Shown here: positions 6,338-14,329 of the stretch, one piece after another | Layout: the number at the start of each line of letters is the position of its first letter | How positions within the stretch are numbered: the first letter of the stretch is position 1 | Assembly: GCA_028695495.1 (NCBI GenBank) | Contig: JAQVIX010000009.1 | Coordinates: 1 to 47,515, forward strand | Source of the DNA: Candidatus Cloacimonadota bacterium | GTDB taxonomy: Bacteria > Cloacimonadota > Cloacimonadia > Cloacimonadales > Cloacimonadaceae | DNA: 47,515 nt | Direction: 5' to 3' | Program-made: the position numbers and the translations under genes | Notes under the pieces: generated by a model | What the model saw: only the letters and a program-made list of their open reading frames with translations | Database searches by the model: none | What the model was told of the DNA's origin: nothing

Positions 6338-8614
6338 ATGAGAGAATTATCTTCTCAAAAATGGCTTATCGCCCTGTGGGCTTTGCTTTTAATCTGCGGC
6401 GTTTTGCTGGCAGAACCCGTCTCCCCGTTTCAGGCGCAGCAGATTGCGCAAAACTGGCGAGGCTATTGGCAGGCGGATAGCAATTTAGCCTTAGACGCCA
6501 CTTATCTCGTAAAAGATGTAAAGTTACATAGATTGACCGATTTGCGCCAAATGCCCGATACCGGGCAGCTTTACCTGGTGCGTTTTCAGGATGGCGGCTG
6601 GGTCTTGGTGCCGGCAGATGATAACTTGCGCCCCGTTTTGGCATATTCTTCCGACAGCGATACAGATATCCACAATCTCCCGCCCGCTTTTCTGCTTTAT
6701 CTCAAAGCATACGCGCAAGATGTGGATTATGTGCGCAATCTGCGCAGCCCTGTAATGGAAAACCGCATCCAGTGGGAAAAGCTGCAAAATAACGATTTTA
6801 ACGACTATCACCAAAGCCGCGCCATCGTGCCGCTTTTACAAACAAAGTGGAATCAGGATTGGCCATACAATGAGCTTTGCCCGCTGGATACAAGCGGTCC
6901 CGGCGGTCGGGTATATGCCGGCTGCGTTGCCACCGCCATGGGGCAGGTAATGAAATACTGGAATAGCCCTATCAACGGCACCGGCTCGCATAGCTATTAC
7001 GCTTATGGCTACGGCTATCAGAGCGCAAACTTCGGAAACGCCACGTACCTTTGGGACGAAATGCCCAATAGCATCGGCTTTTCCAATATCCCCATCGCCA
7101 CCCTGCTGTATCATGCTGCGGTGTCTGTAGATATGGGCTTTTCCCCCAATGGCTCTGGCGCCAATGGCAATCGCGCTACACAGGCACTAAAAAACTACTT
7201 CAAATACCCCAATGCCTCTTATGCCCAACGCTGGGATTACAGCAGCAGCTCCTGGGAAAGCCTCATCCGCGGACAATTGGATAATGGAGTGCCCATGTAT
7301 TATAGCGGTTCGGATGAAGAGAGCGGACACGCCTTCAATTGCGATGGCTATCAGGGCACAAACTATTTTCATTTCAATTTTGGCTGGGGCGGTTCGGGGG
7401 ATGGATATTTTTATCTAAACGCCGTGAATCCCGGCAATTATACCTTCAATATGGGTCAGGCAGCCATTACAAATTGCATCCCGCAGGGCTACAATATCAA
7501 TAGCCCCAGAATAATGCTCTCTGGCAGTTCGGCTACTGCCGGCGATCCCTATAGCCTTGTTATCAATAGCTATCCCGTGCTAAGCAGCTGGAATATCAGT
7601 AACTTCGGCCTGGATATCTTTTACGAAGATAATGCCTTCGATTTTGAGAATGTGGAGATAAATGGCTGCATCTCCGAAGGGGGAAATCTCACGGTAAATA
7701 GCTCTATACCCGGACAATTACAGATTACCTGGAACCGCAATCAGGCACTCTTTGGCGGCGGCACCCTGATGAAACTAAACTTCCGCAGCAAGGAAGCTGG
7801 CACTTTTGCCTTCATCCCCATTAGTATGCACTACAACGGCAACAACCTGAACAACCTGGAAGAATATATGGTGCAGGTATCCCCGCCCGTGGCAAATATG
7901 GCAGATAGCCGCCTGCATCTCTCCAATGCGCTGCATATCGGCTATGGTGAAATGGCTACCGTAAACCTCAGCACCAGCTATCTTTTACCTTCCTGGAATA
8001 TCCGGCATTACGAGTTTGATTTAGGATACAATCCCAGCCTGGTGGAATACCACGGTTTGCTTACCGAGGGTACGCTTTCGCAGAATGTGCAAAATATTGA
8101 AGTAACGGAAGATACACCCGGCGTATTGCACATCTCTTTGGATAGCCAAAGTGCGATTACCGGCTATGAAAGCCTGCTGCTGGGCATGCAGTTTCTCGCC
8201 ATCGGCAATACCAGCGCCAATACCCCCTGCCACCTTAGTTTACGCAATTTCTATTTCAATAATACGCCTGTAAATGCCTCTTTGAATGCGATTATCGTGC
8301 TCTCGCCGGTGATGGCAAATGATGAGGAAGTGCAAAGCCCGCTGCTAAGGCTTTCAAACTACCCCAATCCCTTTAACCCCGAAACCAATATCAGCCTGAA
8401 TAATCCCAAAGCCGGCATGGTGGAACTAAGCGTTTACAACCTCAAAGGGCAGAAGGTGCAGCAGCTTCATAAAGGACAGCTTGCTGCTGGAAATCACCAC
8501 TTTGTGTTCCAGGCTGTAGATAGCGAAGGCAAGAGCCTGGGTAATGGCATCTATCTCTTGCGTTTGCAGGGCGATGGCTATAGCCTTACACGCAAGATGA
8601 GCCTCATGAAATGA
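6338..8614 (+). CDS. Secreted C10-family (streptopain-like) cysteine protease with C-terminal sorting domain
   Basis: A 758-residue exported peptidase. A signal peptide (to about LLAEP, residue 26) and a SpeB-type propeptide (LYLVRF..GGWVLVPAD) precede the C10 catalytic domain: Cys196 in YAGCVATAMGQVMKYW, His331 in SGHAFNCDGY and Trp350 in FGWGGSGDGYF. Residues about 390-650 form two related beta-sandwich repeats (PVLSSWNISNFGLDIFY and LLPSWNIRHYEFDLGY), cohesin-like by appearance. The last ~85 residues, from NYPNPFNPETNI to LTRKMSLMK, are a type A/FlgD-like C-terminal sorting domain, implying cell-surface delivery by a T9SS-like route. GGAGG lies 5 bases before the ATG. It appears monocistronic, between a MITE and tRNAs. 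Confidence 0.92.
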   Translation: MRELSSQKWLIALWALLLICGVLLAEPVSPFQAQQIAQNWRGYWQADSNLALDATYLVKDVKLHRLTDLRQMPDTGQLYLVRFQDGGWVLVPADDNLRPVLAYSSDSDTDIHNLPPAFLLYLKAYAQDVDYVRNLRSPVMENRIQWEKLQNNDFNDYHQSRAIVPLLQTKWNQDWPYNELCPLDTSGPGGRVYAGCVATAMGQVMKYWNSPINGTGSHSYYAYGYGYQSANFGNATYLWDEMPNSIGFSNIPIATLLYHAAVSVDMGFSPNGSGANGNRATQALKNYFKYPNASYAQRWDYSSSSWESLIRGQLDNGVPMYYSGSDEESGHAFNCDGYQGTNYFHFNFGWGGSGDGYFYLNAVNPGNYTFNMGQAAITNCIPQGYNINSPRIMLSGSSATAGDPYSLVINSYPVLSSWNISNFGLDIFYEDNAFDFENVEINGCISEGGNLTVNSSIPGQLQITWNRNQALFGGGTLMKLNFRSKEAGTFAFIPISMHYNGNNLNNLEEYMVQVSPPVANMADSRLHLSNALHIGYGEMATVNLSTSYLLPSWNIRHYEFDLGYNPSLVEYHGLLTEGTLSQNVQNIEVTEDTPGVLHISLDSQSAITGYESLLLGMQFLAIGNTSANTPCHLSLRNFYFNNTPVNASLNAIIVLSPVMANDEEVQSPLLRLSNYPNPFNPETNISLNNPKAGMVELSVYNLKGQKVQQLHKGQLAAGNHHFVFQAVDSEGKSLGNGIYLLRLQGDGYSLTRKMSLMK

Positions 8615-8622
8615 GGGGTTTT
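8602..8622 (+). terminator. Weak terminator at end of protease gene
   Basis: CCTCAT-GAA-ATGAGG followed by GGTTTTC. The stem overlaps the last codons of the protease gene and the T-run is short, so efficiency is doubtful. Confidence 0.35.
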
Positions 8623-8634
8623 CATAAGAATTGC

Positions 8635-8663
8635 TTGACAGAAATACGCCCCTGATTTTTAAG
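8635..8663 (+). promoter_or_regulatory. Possible sigma70 promoter of tRNA cluster
   Basis: A perfect TTGACA (8635-8640) with 17 bp to TTTAAG (8658-8663), ending 13 bases before the first tRNA. The -10 is poor, so only the -35 is persuasive. Confidence 0.4.
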
Positions 8664-8676
8664 GACAAAACCAAGT

Positions 8677-8762
8677 GGAGGATTAGTCCTAATTGGTAAG
8701 GCAGCGGTCTTGAAAACCGCCGGGTTCTGCCCATGGGGGTTCGAATCCCTCATCCTCCGCCA
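8677..8762 (+). tRNA. tRNA-Ser (TGA)
   Basis: The acceptor GGAGGAT pairs with ATCCTCC, with discriminator G and encoded CCA. The anticodon stem GCGGT/ACCGC encloses CTTGAAA, giving anticodon TGA. The long variable arm (GGG-TTCTG-CCC) is the class II feature expected of tRNA-Ser, and the T arm is GGGGG-TTCGAAT-CCCTC. Confidence 0.95.
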
Positions 8763-8806
8763 CTTTATATAGTAGTGAACCTAATACCAGTGTTTTTTAG
8801 TATTGG

Positions 8807-8897
8807 GGAGAGGTGACCGAGCTGGCTGAAGGTGCACGCCTGCTAAGCGTGTGTAGGAGAAATCTTACCCAGGGTTCGAATCCCTGCCTCTCCGCCA
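8807..8897 (+). tRNA. tRNA-Ser (GCT)
   Basis: The acceptor GGAGAGG pairs with CCTCTCC, with discriminator G and encoded CCA. The anticodon loop CTGCTAA gives GCT. The variable arm (TGTAGGAGAAATCTTACC) is long, as in class II tRNAs. It lies 44 bases after the other tRNA-Ser. Confidence 0.95.
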
Positions 8898-8914
8898 CTT
8901 TATACAATACGAGT

Positions 8915-8989
8915 TGGGCAGTCGCCAAGCGGTAAGGCTGCGGGTTTTGGTCCCGCCATACGGGGGTTCGAATCCTCCCTGCCCAGCCA
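8915..8989 (+). tRNA. tRNA-Gln (TTG)
   Basis: The acceptor TGGGCAG pairs with CTGCCCA, followed by G and encoded CCA. The anticodon stem GCGGG/CCCGC encloses TTTTGGT, anticodon TTG. The T arm is GGGGG-TTCGAAT-CCTCC. Confidence 0.95.
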
Positions 8990-9001
8990 CCTTATTTTGA
9001 T

Positions 9002-9075
9002 TGGGATGTCGTCTAATGGTAGGACAGCGGACTCTGGATCCGTATGTGAGGGTTCAAATCCTTCCATCCCAGCCA
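9002..9075 (+). tRNA. tRNA-Gln (CTG)
   Basis: The acceptor TGGGATG pairs with CATCCCA, with G and encoded CCA. The anticodon loop CTCTGGA gives CTG. It follows tRNA-Gln(TTG) after 12 bases, so the four tRNAs probably share one transcript. Confidence 0.95.
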
Positions 9076-9083
9076 CAGTAATT

Positions 9084-9108
9084 ACCCGGTGCAATGCCGG
9101 GTTTTTTT
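9084..9108 (+). terminator. Rho-independent terminator of tRNA operon
   Basis: The stem ACCCGG/CCGGGT with loop TGCAATG is followed directly by seven or eight T residues, 8 bases after the last tRNA. Confidence 0.9.
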
Positions 9109-9395
9109 GTATCCGCCTAAACGATGCTAAGCCTTTGTATTTGTATCATTTCTATTGTGGTTGCGCTGCTTCCCCGTCCCTTCCCCGTCCATCCGCCGAG
9201 TAAGCAACGGGAAATCAACGAGTTACGAAGGTTTTCCCTGTATCATGTTTTCTCCTCTCCGCCCTTGTGTAGCAAAATATCCTCAATTTGTGCCCTTCAG
9301 CCCTATCTTGCAGCGAAAAGTTCTTGACAGCATAAGCACCTTTGAAAGCATGACAAAAAGTATTAAATGCTATGTAATAAAGGAGTATTGGGAAT

Positions 9396-10928
9396 ATGTT
9401 AAAAGTGTCGATTGCTCCCGATGGACGGGAGTACCCGCTTCCTACTAATGAAGAAAATGTCAAAGAACGCGAGATTCTAAAGAAGATAACTGAAGAACAG
9501 CGTGCGATGGGTCGCAAGATAGTAGCAGTACAAGGTCTTGGCTTTGTGGGCTGTGTAATGGCGAGCGTAGTGGCAGATGCCGAAAATGAAAAGGGCGAGC
9601 CTGTTTACTATGTGCATGGGCATCAACGCCCCTCCAAACGTTCTTTCTGGAAAGTGCCGGTAATCAATAGCGGCGTGCCGCCGGTAAGCTCCTCCGATCC
9701 CGAAGTGCCGGCAATCTTCCATCGCACCGTGGTGGAAAAGAAGAACTTCCGCGCCACCAGCGAAGATAGCGTTTACTCCCTGGTAGATATTGTAGTGGTG
9801 GATATTCAGCTTGATGCCACCAAACCCGCTTTTGGTGAGGCAGAAAAAGGCTATTGCGATATCACCGCCTTTCGCGAAGGCATCCGCATGCTGGGGCAAC
9901 ATATCCGCCCCGACTGTATGGTTTTGGTAGAAACTACCGTGCCCCCCGGAACTTGCGAGAAGGTAGTTAAACCCATTTTGGAAGAAGAGTTTACCAAACG
10001 CGGCATAGATATCACTATCAACCCCCCGCTGGTAGCGCACTCGTATGAAAGGGTAATGCCCGGCTCCAAATACGTATCTTCCATTCGCGATTTTTGGCGT
10101 GTGTTCTCTGGCGTAAACCAAAAGAGTATCGAGCTTTGCCGCGAGTTTCTAAGCAATGTACTAAACGTAAAAGAATATCCGCTTACCCAGCTGGATAGTA
10201 CCAATGCCAGCGAATTGGCAAAGACCATGGAAAATAGCTATCGCGCTACCAATATAGCGCTTACCCTCGAATGGGCGAGTTTTGCCGAGCAGATTGGCGT
10301 GGATATCTTCAAAGTGCGCGATGCCATCCGCAAGCGTAAAGGCACTCACGATAACCTCTTGCGTCCTTCTTTGGGCGTGGGTGGCTATTGCCTTACCAAA
10401 GACCCCGTTTTGGCAAATTGGGCAATGGGTGCGCTCTTTGATGTACCCGGTCAGCTTTCGGTGGCAATTAGGAGCGTTAATATCAACGACACCATGCCCT
10501 TACACACTATAGAGATTATCAAACGCGAGGTGCAGGAGCTAAAGAACCTGCGCATCGCCGTATTGGGTGTATCTTACCTGGAAAACGTGGGTGATACCCG
10601 CCATAGCCCCTCCAAAACCCTGGTGGAGTTTTTGCGTAAAGACCTCGCCATCGTGCGCGCTCATGACCCCTACGTGGAGCATTGGGACGAGCTGGAAGAG
10701 GTAATAGTAGAGAAGGATATCGCCGGCACCCTGGAAGATGCAGACGTGGTAATCTTTGCCGTGGGGCACGATCAATATAAGAAGCTGGAACCGCAATTTG
10801 TGGTAGATAAGAGCAAAAAACGCCCCATGATCGTGGATTGCTCAAACTTCCTGAGCGATGAAACCATCAACAAATACAAAGGCTTGGGCTGCAAAGTACG
10901 CGGCGTGGGCAAGGGGCACATCGTCTAA
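9396..10928 (+). CDS. Nucleotide-sugar dehydrogenase (UDP-glucose/GDP-mannose dehydrogenase family)
   Basis: A 510-residue NAD-dependent four-electron dehydrogenase that oxidises C6 of a nucleotide sugar to the uronate for polysaccharide synthesis in the cytoplasm. The Rossmann motif GLGFVG is at 47-52 after an unusual 40-residue N-terminal extension. Also present are ETTVPPGT (180-187), the central ELAKTMENSYRATNIAL helix and the catalytic Cys332 in GVGGYCLTKDP. The C-terminal UDP-binding domain carries LGVSYLENVGDTRHSPS. The motif style is closer to the UDP-HexNAc (WecC/WbpA) than to the UDP-glucose branch, but substrate is not certain. AAAGGAG precedes the ATG by about 13 bases. A terminator follows. 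No glycosyltransferases are adjacent. Confidence 0.88.
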   Translation: MLKVSIAPDGREYPLPTNEENVKEREILKKITEEQRAMGRKIVAVQGLGFVGCVMASVVADAENEKGEPVYYVHGHQRPSKRSFWKVPVINSGVPPVSSSDPEVPAIFHRTVVEKKNFRATSEDSVYSLVDIVVVDIQLDATKPAFGEAEKGYCDITAFREGIRMLGQHIRPDCMVLVETTVPPGTCEKVVKPILEEEFTKRGIDITINPPLVAHSYERVMPGSKYVSSIRDFWRVFSGVNQKSIELCREFLSNVLNVKEYPLTQLDSTNASELAKTMENSYRATNIALTLEWASFAEQIGVDIFKVRDAIRKRKGTHDNLLRPSLGVGGYCLTKDPVLANWAMGALFDVPGQLSVAIRSVNINDTMPLHTIEIIKREVQELKNLRIAVLGVSYLENVGDTRHSPSKTLVEFLRKDLAIVRAHDPYVEHWDELEEVIVEKDIAGTLEDADVVIFAVGHDQYKKLEPQFVVDKSKKRPMIVDCSNFLSDETINKYKGLGCKVRGVGKGHIV

Positions 10929-10950
10929 ACAAACCTATCGAATATAATCC

Positions 10951-10978
10951 GGGGCGGAGATACACTTCGCCCCTTTTT
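10951..10978 (+). terminator. Terminator after nucleotide-sugar dehydrogenase
   Basis: GGGGCGGAG-ATACA-CTTCGCCCC (one G-T pair) followed by TTTTT. It ends just 11 bases before the next ATG, so the exonuclease gene may depend on readthrough or a promoter within this stretch. Confidence 0.85.
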
Positions 10979-10988
10979 CCCAAAAAAT

Positions 10989-12173
10989 ATGTCCATCGAT
11001 ACTCAGGAATATAAAGAGCTACTCAGGCTTGAGCTTTGCCGCAGGATAAAGGGCGAATATACCGCGCACGCTTGCGACCCCTGTTTTGTGGTAAAACACC
11101 GCTATCAAAAGACTTACTCCCCCGAATACAGCAATCTCGAACTAAAACTCTACCCCGATAGTATCCCCGAACTCCTGCTAAACTGGGCAAAGCTGGATAG
11201 CACCAAAATCCGCAACAAAGAAGATATCCTGGTAGTAGATCTGGAAACCAGCGGATTGGGGCACAAGCATTATGCCATCATGATCGGCGTGGGCTATTTT
11301 GAGGCTGAGAGCTTTGTAATCGAACAAATCTTTTTGCCGTATCCGGATTCTGAAGAGCACTCGCTGGAGCGGCTCAAGGAACTGCTGGATAGTCATAGCC
11401 TTATCCTTAGTTTCAATGGCAAAAGCTTCGACATCCCCTTGCTGGAAAGCCGCTATATCTATCTTCAAATGTGGCAAGATATCCGCGCTTTGGAGCACCT
11501 TGATCTCTTGCACATCGCGCGGCGTTTATGGAAGCAAAGGCTGGCATCCTGCGCTTTAGAAAGCCTTGAATACTATATTTTGGGGCAAATGCGGGATGCA
11601 GATAGCGATATTGAGGGACGCTATATTCCAGATAGCTATCTGGAGTATCTTACCAAGGGCGAAACCCACGCTATTGCGCGCATCTTTAAGCATAACGAGC
11701 TGGACATTTTGCACACCATGGCGCTCTTTAGCCTCATCTGCGAGGTTTGCACCTATCCGCCGGATCAGTATGATTATCGTATCGATTACCTCGCTTTAGC
11801 AAGGCTTTATATCAGCCAAAAGCACTCTGAAGCAGCCAAGGACATTCTCAAAGGCTATATAGAGCAGGGCTATCACGACCCTGTGGCGATCTATGAACTG
11901 GGTATGCTTTACAAGCGGGCGGGCGAACTGGCAAAGGCAAGAGAGTGCTTTGAGTGGGGCACAGAGCTAAGAGAAGAGCCTGCAATGTTGGAATATGCCA
12001 AGATACTGGAAAAGGAAAGGGATTTTGAGCAGGCAGCGGCACTCTGCGATAAGCTTTTGAAATTAGAATGCGAAGGCTGGGAGCCTAACAATCGCAAAAT
12101 AGAGGAATTGGAGCGCCGCTGCTTCCGCTTGCACAAGCGTTTGAATAAGAAGCAGGAAAAGGATAAAGCTTAG
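10989..12173 (+). CDS. YprB-like RNase H-fold 3'-5' exonuclease with TPR tail
   Basis: A 394-residue protein. Residues about 80-250 are a DEDD exonuclease of the YprB type (ribonuclease H-like): Asp84 and Glu86 (DLETSGL), Asp148 (SFNGKSFDIPLL), His235/Asp239 (FKHNELDILHTM), plus the diagnostic LDLLHIARRLWK..ALESLEYYILG stretch. The C-terminal third has TPR-like helical pairs (ALARLYISQKHSEAAKDIL; AIYELGMLYKRAGELAKARECF). It presumably degrades or trims nucleic acid; its substrate is not established in the family. The Shine-Dalgarno is weak; the ATG at 10989 follows a terminator closely. Its stop overlaps the stop of the convergent 5'-nucleotidase gene by 4 bases. Confidence 0.85.
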   Translation: MSIDTQEYKELLRLELCRRIKGEYTAHACDPCFVVKHRYQKTYSPEYSNLELKLYPDSIPELLLNWAKLDSTKIRNKEDILVVDLETSGLGHKHYAIMIGVGYFEAESFVIEQIFLPYPDSEEHSLERLKELLDSHSLILSFNGKSFDIPLLESRYIYLQMWQDIRALEHLDLLHIARRLWKQRLASCALESLEYYILGQMRDADSDIEGRYIPDSYLEYLTKGETHAIARIFKHNELDILHTMALFSLICEVCTYPPDQYDYRIDYLALARLYISQKHSEAAKDILKGYIEQGYHDPVAIYELGMLYKRAGELAKARECFEWGTELREEPAMLEYAKILEKERDFEQAAALCDKLLKLECEGWEPNNRKIEELERRCFRLHKRLNKKQEKDKA

Positions 12174-13588
12174 CGCTCTATCGGAAACTCCCGCTGCACT
12201 TGCCGGATGATGGCATCCAAAAAGAGTTCACCGCTATCGTAGCCTGCTTGCGGCTCAAAATCCAGATATTTCTCCCATTGGCTAAGGATATAGTCGTGGG
12301 TAACTACCTTGTAAAGCCTATCTTTATCTATCTTTTTACCGGCAATCTGTAAATCTCCCGTGCCCATCCAATTGCCCAGTGAAGAACTCATGATGTCGTA
12401 GGGCTTTTCGATGGCAAGCTGGCGGTTAAGCTCAAGCGCCTTATAGAGATCGCTGCCCTTGCACTGGAAAAACGCTACGGTATTGCCAAAGGGGATATAT
12501 TCGTGCAGCGTGCGCAGGCTTAACTCTCCCGCGGGTAAGTTCTTGCGCAAGCCGCCGTTATTGATAAACGCCAAATCCTGCTGGGGATACTCTTTCAGCA
12601 GCGCTTCCGCTACCCAACGCGAACCCGCCGTCTCCTGATATTTATTCACCTCAAAGGCAAAGGGCAGTATTCCCGCTGGCTTGGCAAGGGCACGCTCCAT
12701 CTCGCCAATGGTCTCTTGCATAAAGCCTTGCAGCTTGCTGGGATAGTCTGTGGGAGGAGCGGTTAGAGGTACTAAACGGCTGTTTAATTCCTTGATCTTC
12801 CCGCCCTCAATATCCAGATCGATAATGCCTAAGTTTTGCAGATGGCTGCCCGTGGAAAGGATGTATTTGCCATTTACCACCTGCGGCTCGTGGGTAGCAA
12901 TATGCGAGTGCCCGCCGATGATGAGGGGGATGCTATCATCCAGCACTTTTGCTAGTTCGATGTCTTCATCCAAACCGTTATGCGTAAGCAGGATAATAAG
13001 ATCGCATTTGCCCTTTAGCTCTGGCAATATGCGGTTCAAAGCTTCGGTATAGGGAAGGATATTCAAATCCTGCACGTTTTCGGATTTTACCCTTAGCGGC
13101 AGGCTCTCGATGGTAAGCCCGATTACGCCTACCTTTAGCCCGCCTTTCTTGAAGAGCATATAAGGCGCTCTGCCAAAGCTACTGCCGTCCTTTTCCAGGA
13201 GGTTAGCGCTCAGGAAGGGGAAACCGGCACGCTCCACCAAAGTTTTGGCGTGCGCATAGCTGATATCGAACTCATGATTACCCAAGGTTGCGGCATCCAA
13301 GCTCAGACGTTCAAATACTTCCAATATGGCACCGCCGCGTAAGCCTTTGTATTCCAAAGAGGAAAAGATGCTGCCAATCTGCATATCTCCGGCATCTAAA
13401 TATAGCGTGGGGATGCCTTCCACGCGCGCTGCTTCGAGGTGGTATTCCAGCGCCAGATAGCCGCCTTTGCCATCCCAGCCCGCCTGATAGGCTGCGTGGC
13501 TGTCGTTTGTATGCAATATCCTGAGCGGCAGGGCACTAAGCGCCAGCGCCACTACGAGAAAAAGGCTTAAGATATATAGCTTCTTCAT
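12170..13588 (-). CDS. Exported 5'-nucleotidase/metallophosphatase (UshA-like)
   Basis: A 472-residue periplasmic or surface nucleotidase. A signal peptide of about 20 residues (ALALSA-LPL) precedes a calcineurin-type metallophosphatase domain with HTNDSH (26-31), DAGD (65-68), GNHEFD (103-108), THNG and GGHSH. The C-terminal 5'-nucleotidase domain contains INNGGLRKNLPAG and the EYIPFGNTVA stretch. It likely dephosphorylates extracytoplasmic nucleotides or UDP-sugars for salvage. The start ATG overlaps the kdsB stop (ATGA), and GGAG lies 6 bases upstream, so it is translationally coupled and closes the queD-ysxC-mnmG-kdsB operon. Exact substrate range is not readable. Confidence 0.9.
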   Translation of the reverse strand: MKKLYILSLFLVVALALSALPLRILHTNDSHAAYQAGWDGKGGYLALEYHLEAARVEGIPTLYLDAGDMQIGSIFSSLEYKGLRGGAILEVFERLSLDAATLGNHEFDISYAHAKTLVERAGFPFLSANLLEKDGSSFGRAPYMLFKKGGLKVGVIGLTIESLPLRVKSENVQDLNILPYTEALNRILPELKGKCDLIILLTHNGLDEDIELAKVLDDSIPLIIGGHSHIATHEPQVVNGKYILSTGSHLQNLGIIDLDIEGGKIKELNSRLVPLTAPPTDYPSKLQGFMQETIGEMERALAKPAGILPFAFEVNKYQETAGSRWVAEALLKEYPQQDLAFINNGGLRKNLPAGELSLRTLHEYIPFGNTVAFFQCKGSDLYKALELNRQLAIEKPYDIMSSSLGNWMGTGDLQIAGKKIDKDRLYKVVTHDYILSQWEKYLDFEPQAGYDSGELFLDAIIRQVQREFPIER

Positions 13589-14319
13589 GATAACTCCTTT
13601 GCCATTATACTCTCTACCCGCTTCAAATCCTGCGGAGTATCGATGCCGGTGCCCTGATAACTGGACAGCACCATACGAATGGGGATGCCATTTTCCAAAG
13701 CGCGCAATTGCTCCAATTTCTCTATTCGCTCCAGTTTAGCTACGGGAAGCGCCACGAAATCCATCAGAGTATGATAACGAAATGCGTAAACACCGATGTG
13801 CCTGTATGCTGTGAAGCCACCTGCATTGTCCCGATCATAGGGTATCGCTTGCCGGGAGAAGTATAAGGCATTGGAAAAGCGGTCTATTACGAGCTTTACG
13901 ATATTGGGATTTGCCATATCCTCCGCACTTTCCAGCGACGTCATCAGGCTAGCCATCTGTACCCGATCATCCTCAAACTCTTTAAGTAAGCGCGCCAGCG
14001 GTTCTTTGGTAATCAGCGGTTCATCGCCCTGTATGTTTGCGATAACGCTATCCTCAGGCAAATCACGCGCCACCGCCGCCACGCGGTCTGTCCCGCTGGG
14101 GAGCGCTGGGTCGGTCATTACTGCTTCTGCGCCAAAGCTTTGGCTGATGGTCTGAATGCGCGCATCGTCTGTGGCTATTATTACCCGGTCAAAGAGCGCA
14201 CTCTCCGCCACCCTCTCATATACATGCTGGATGATGGGTTTGCCCTTTAATAGCGCTAAAGCCTTGCCCGGAAAGCGCTGCGACGCATAACGAGCGGGAA
14301 TGATGGCATAGTATTTCAT
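13585..14319 (-). CDS. kdsB: 3-deoxy-manno-octulosonate cytidylyltransferase
   Basis: A 244-residue CMP-Kdo synthetase, which couples CTP and Kdo to form CMP-Kdo for lipid A core synthesis in the cytoplasm. Its presence is the best marker here for a lipopolysaccharide-bearing outer membrane. Seen are the nucleotide-binding N-terminus IIPARYASQRFPGKAL, the VIIATDD strand, PSGTDRVAAV, the NIQGDEPLI motif with the metal-binding Asp, and SRQAIPYDR followed by HIGVYAFR. Length is normal. It starts 10 bases after the mnmG stop with a weak ribosome binding site and overlaps the nucleotidase start by 4 bases. Confidence 0.96.
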   Translation of the reverse strand: MKYYAIIPARYASQRFPGKALALLKGKPIIQHVYERVAESALFDRVIIATDDARIQTISQSFGAEAVMTDPALPSGTDRVAAVARDLPEDSVIANIQGDEPLITKEPLARLLKEFEDDRVQMASLMTSLESAEDMANPNIVKLVIDRFSNALYFSRQAIPYDRDNAGGFTAYRHIGVYAFRYHTLMDFVALPVAKLERIEKLEQLRALENGIPIRMVLSSYQGTGIDTPQDLKRVESIMAKELS

Positions 14320-14329
14320 AATCTAATAC

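Noticed and set aside
8997-9327. Plus-strand frames across and after the tRNAs
   Set aside because: The first overlaps tRNA-Gln; the others lack ribosome binding sites and look like translated spacer.
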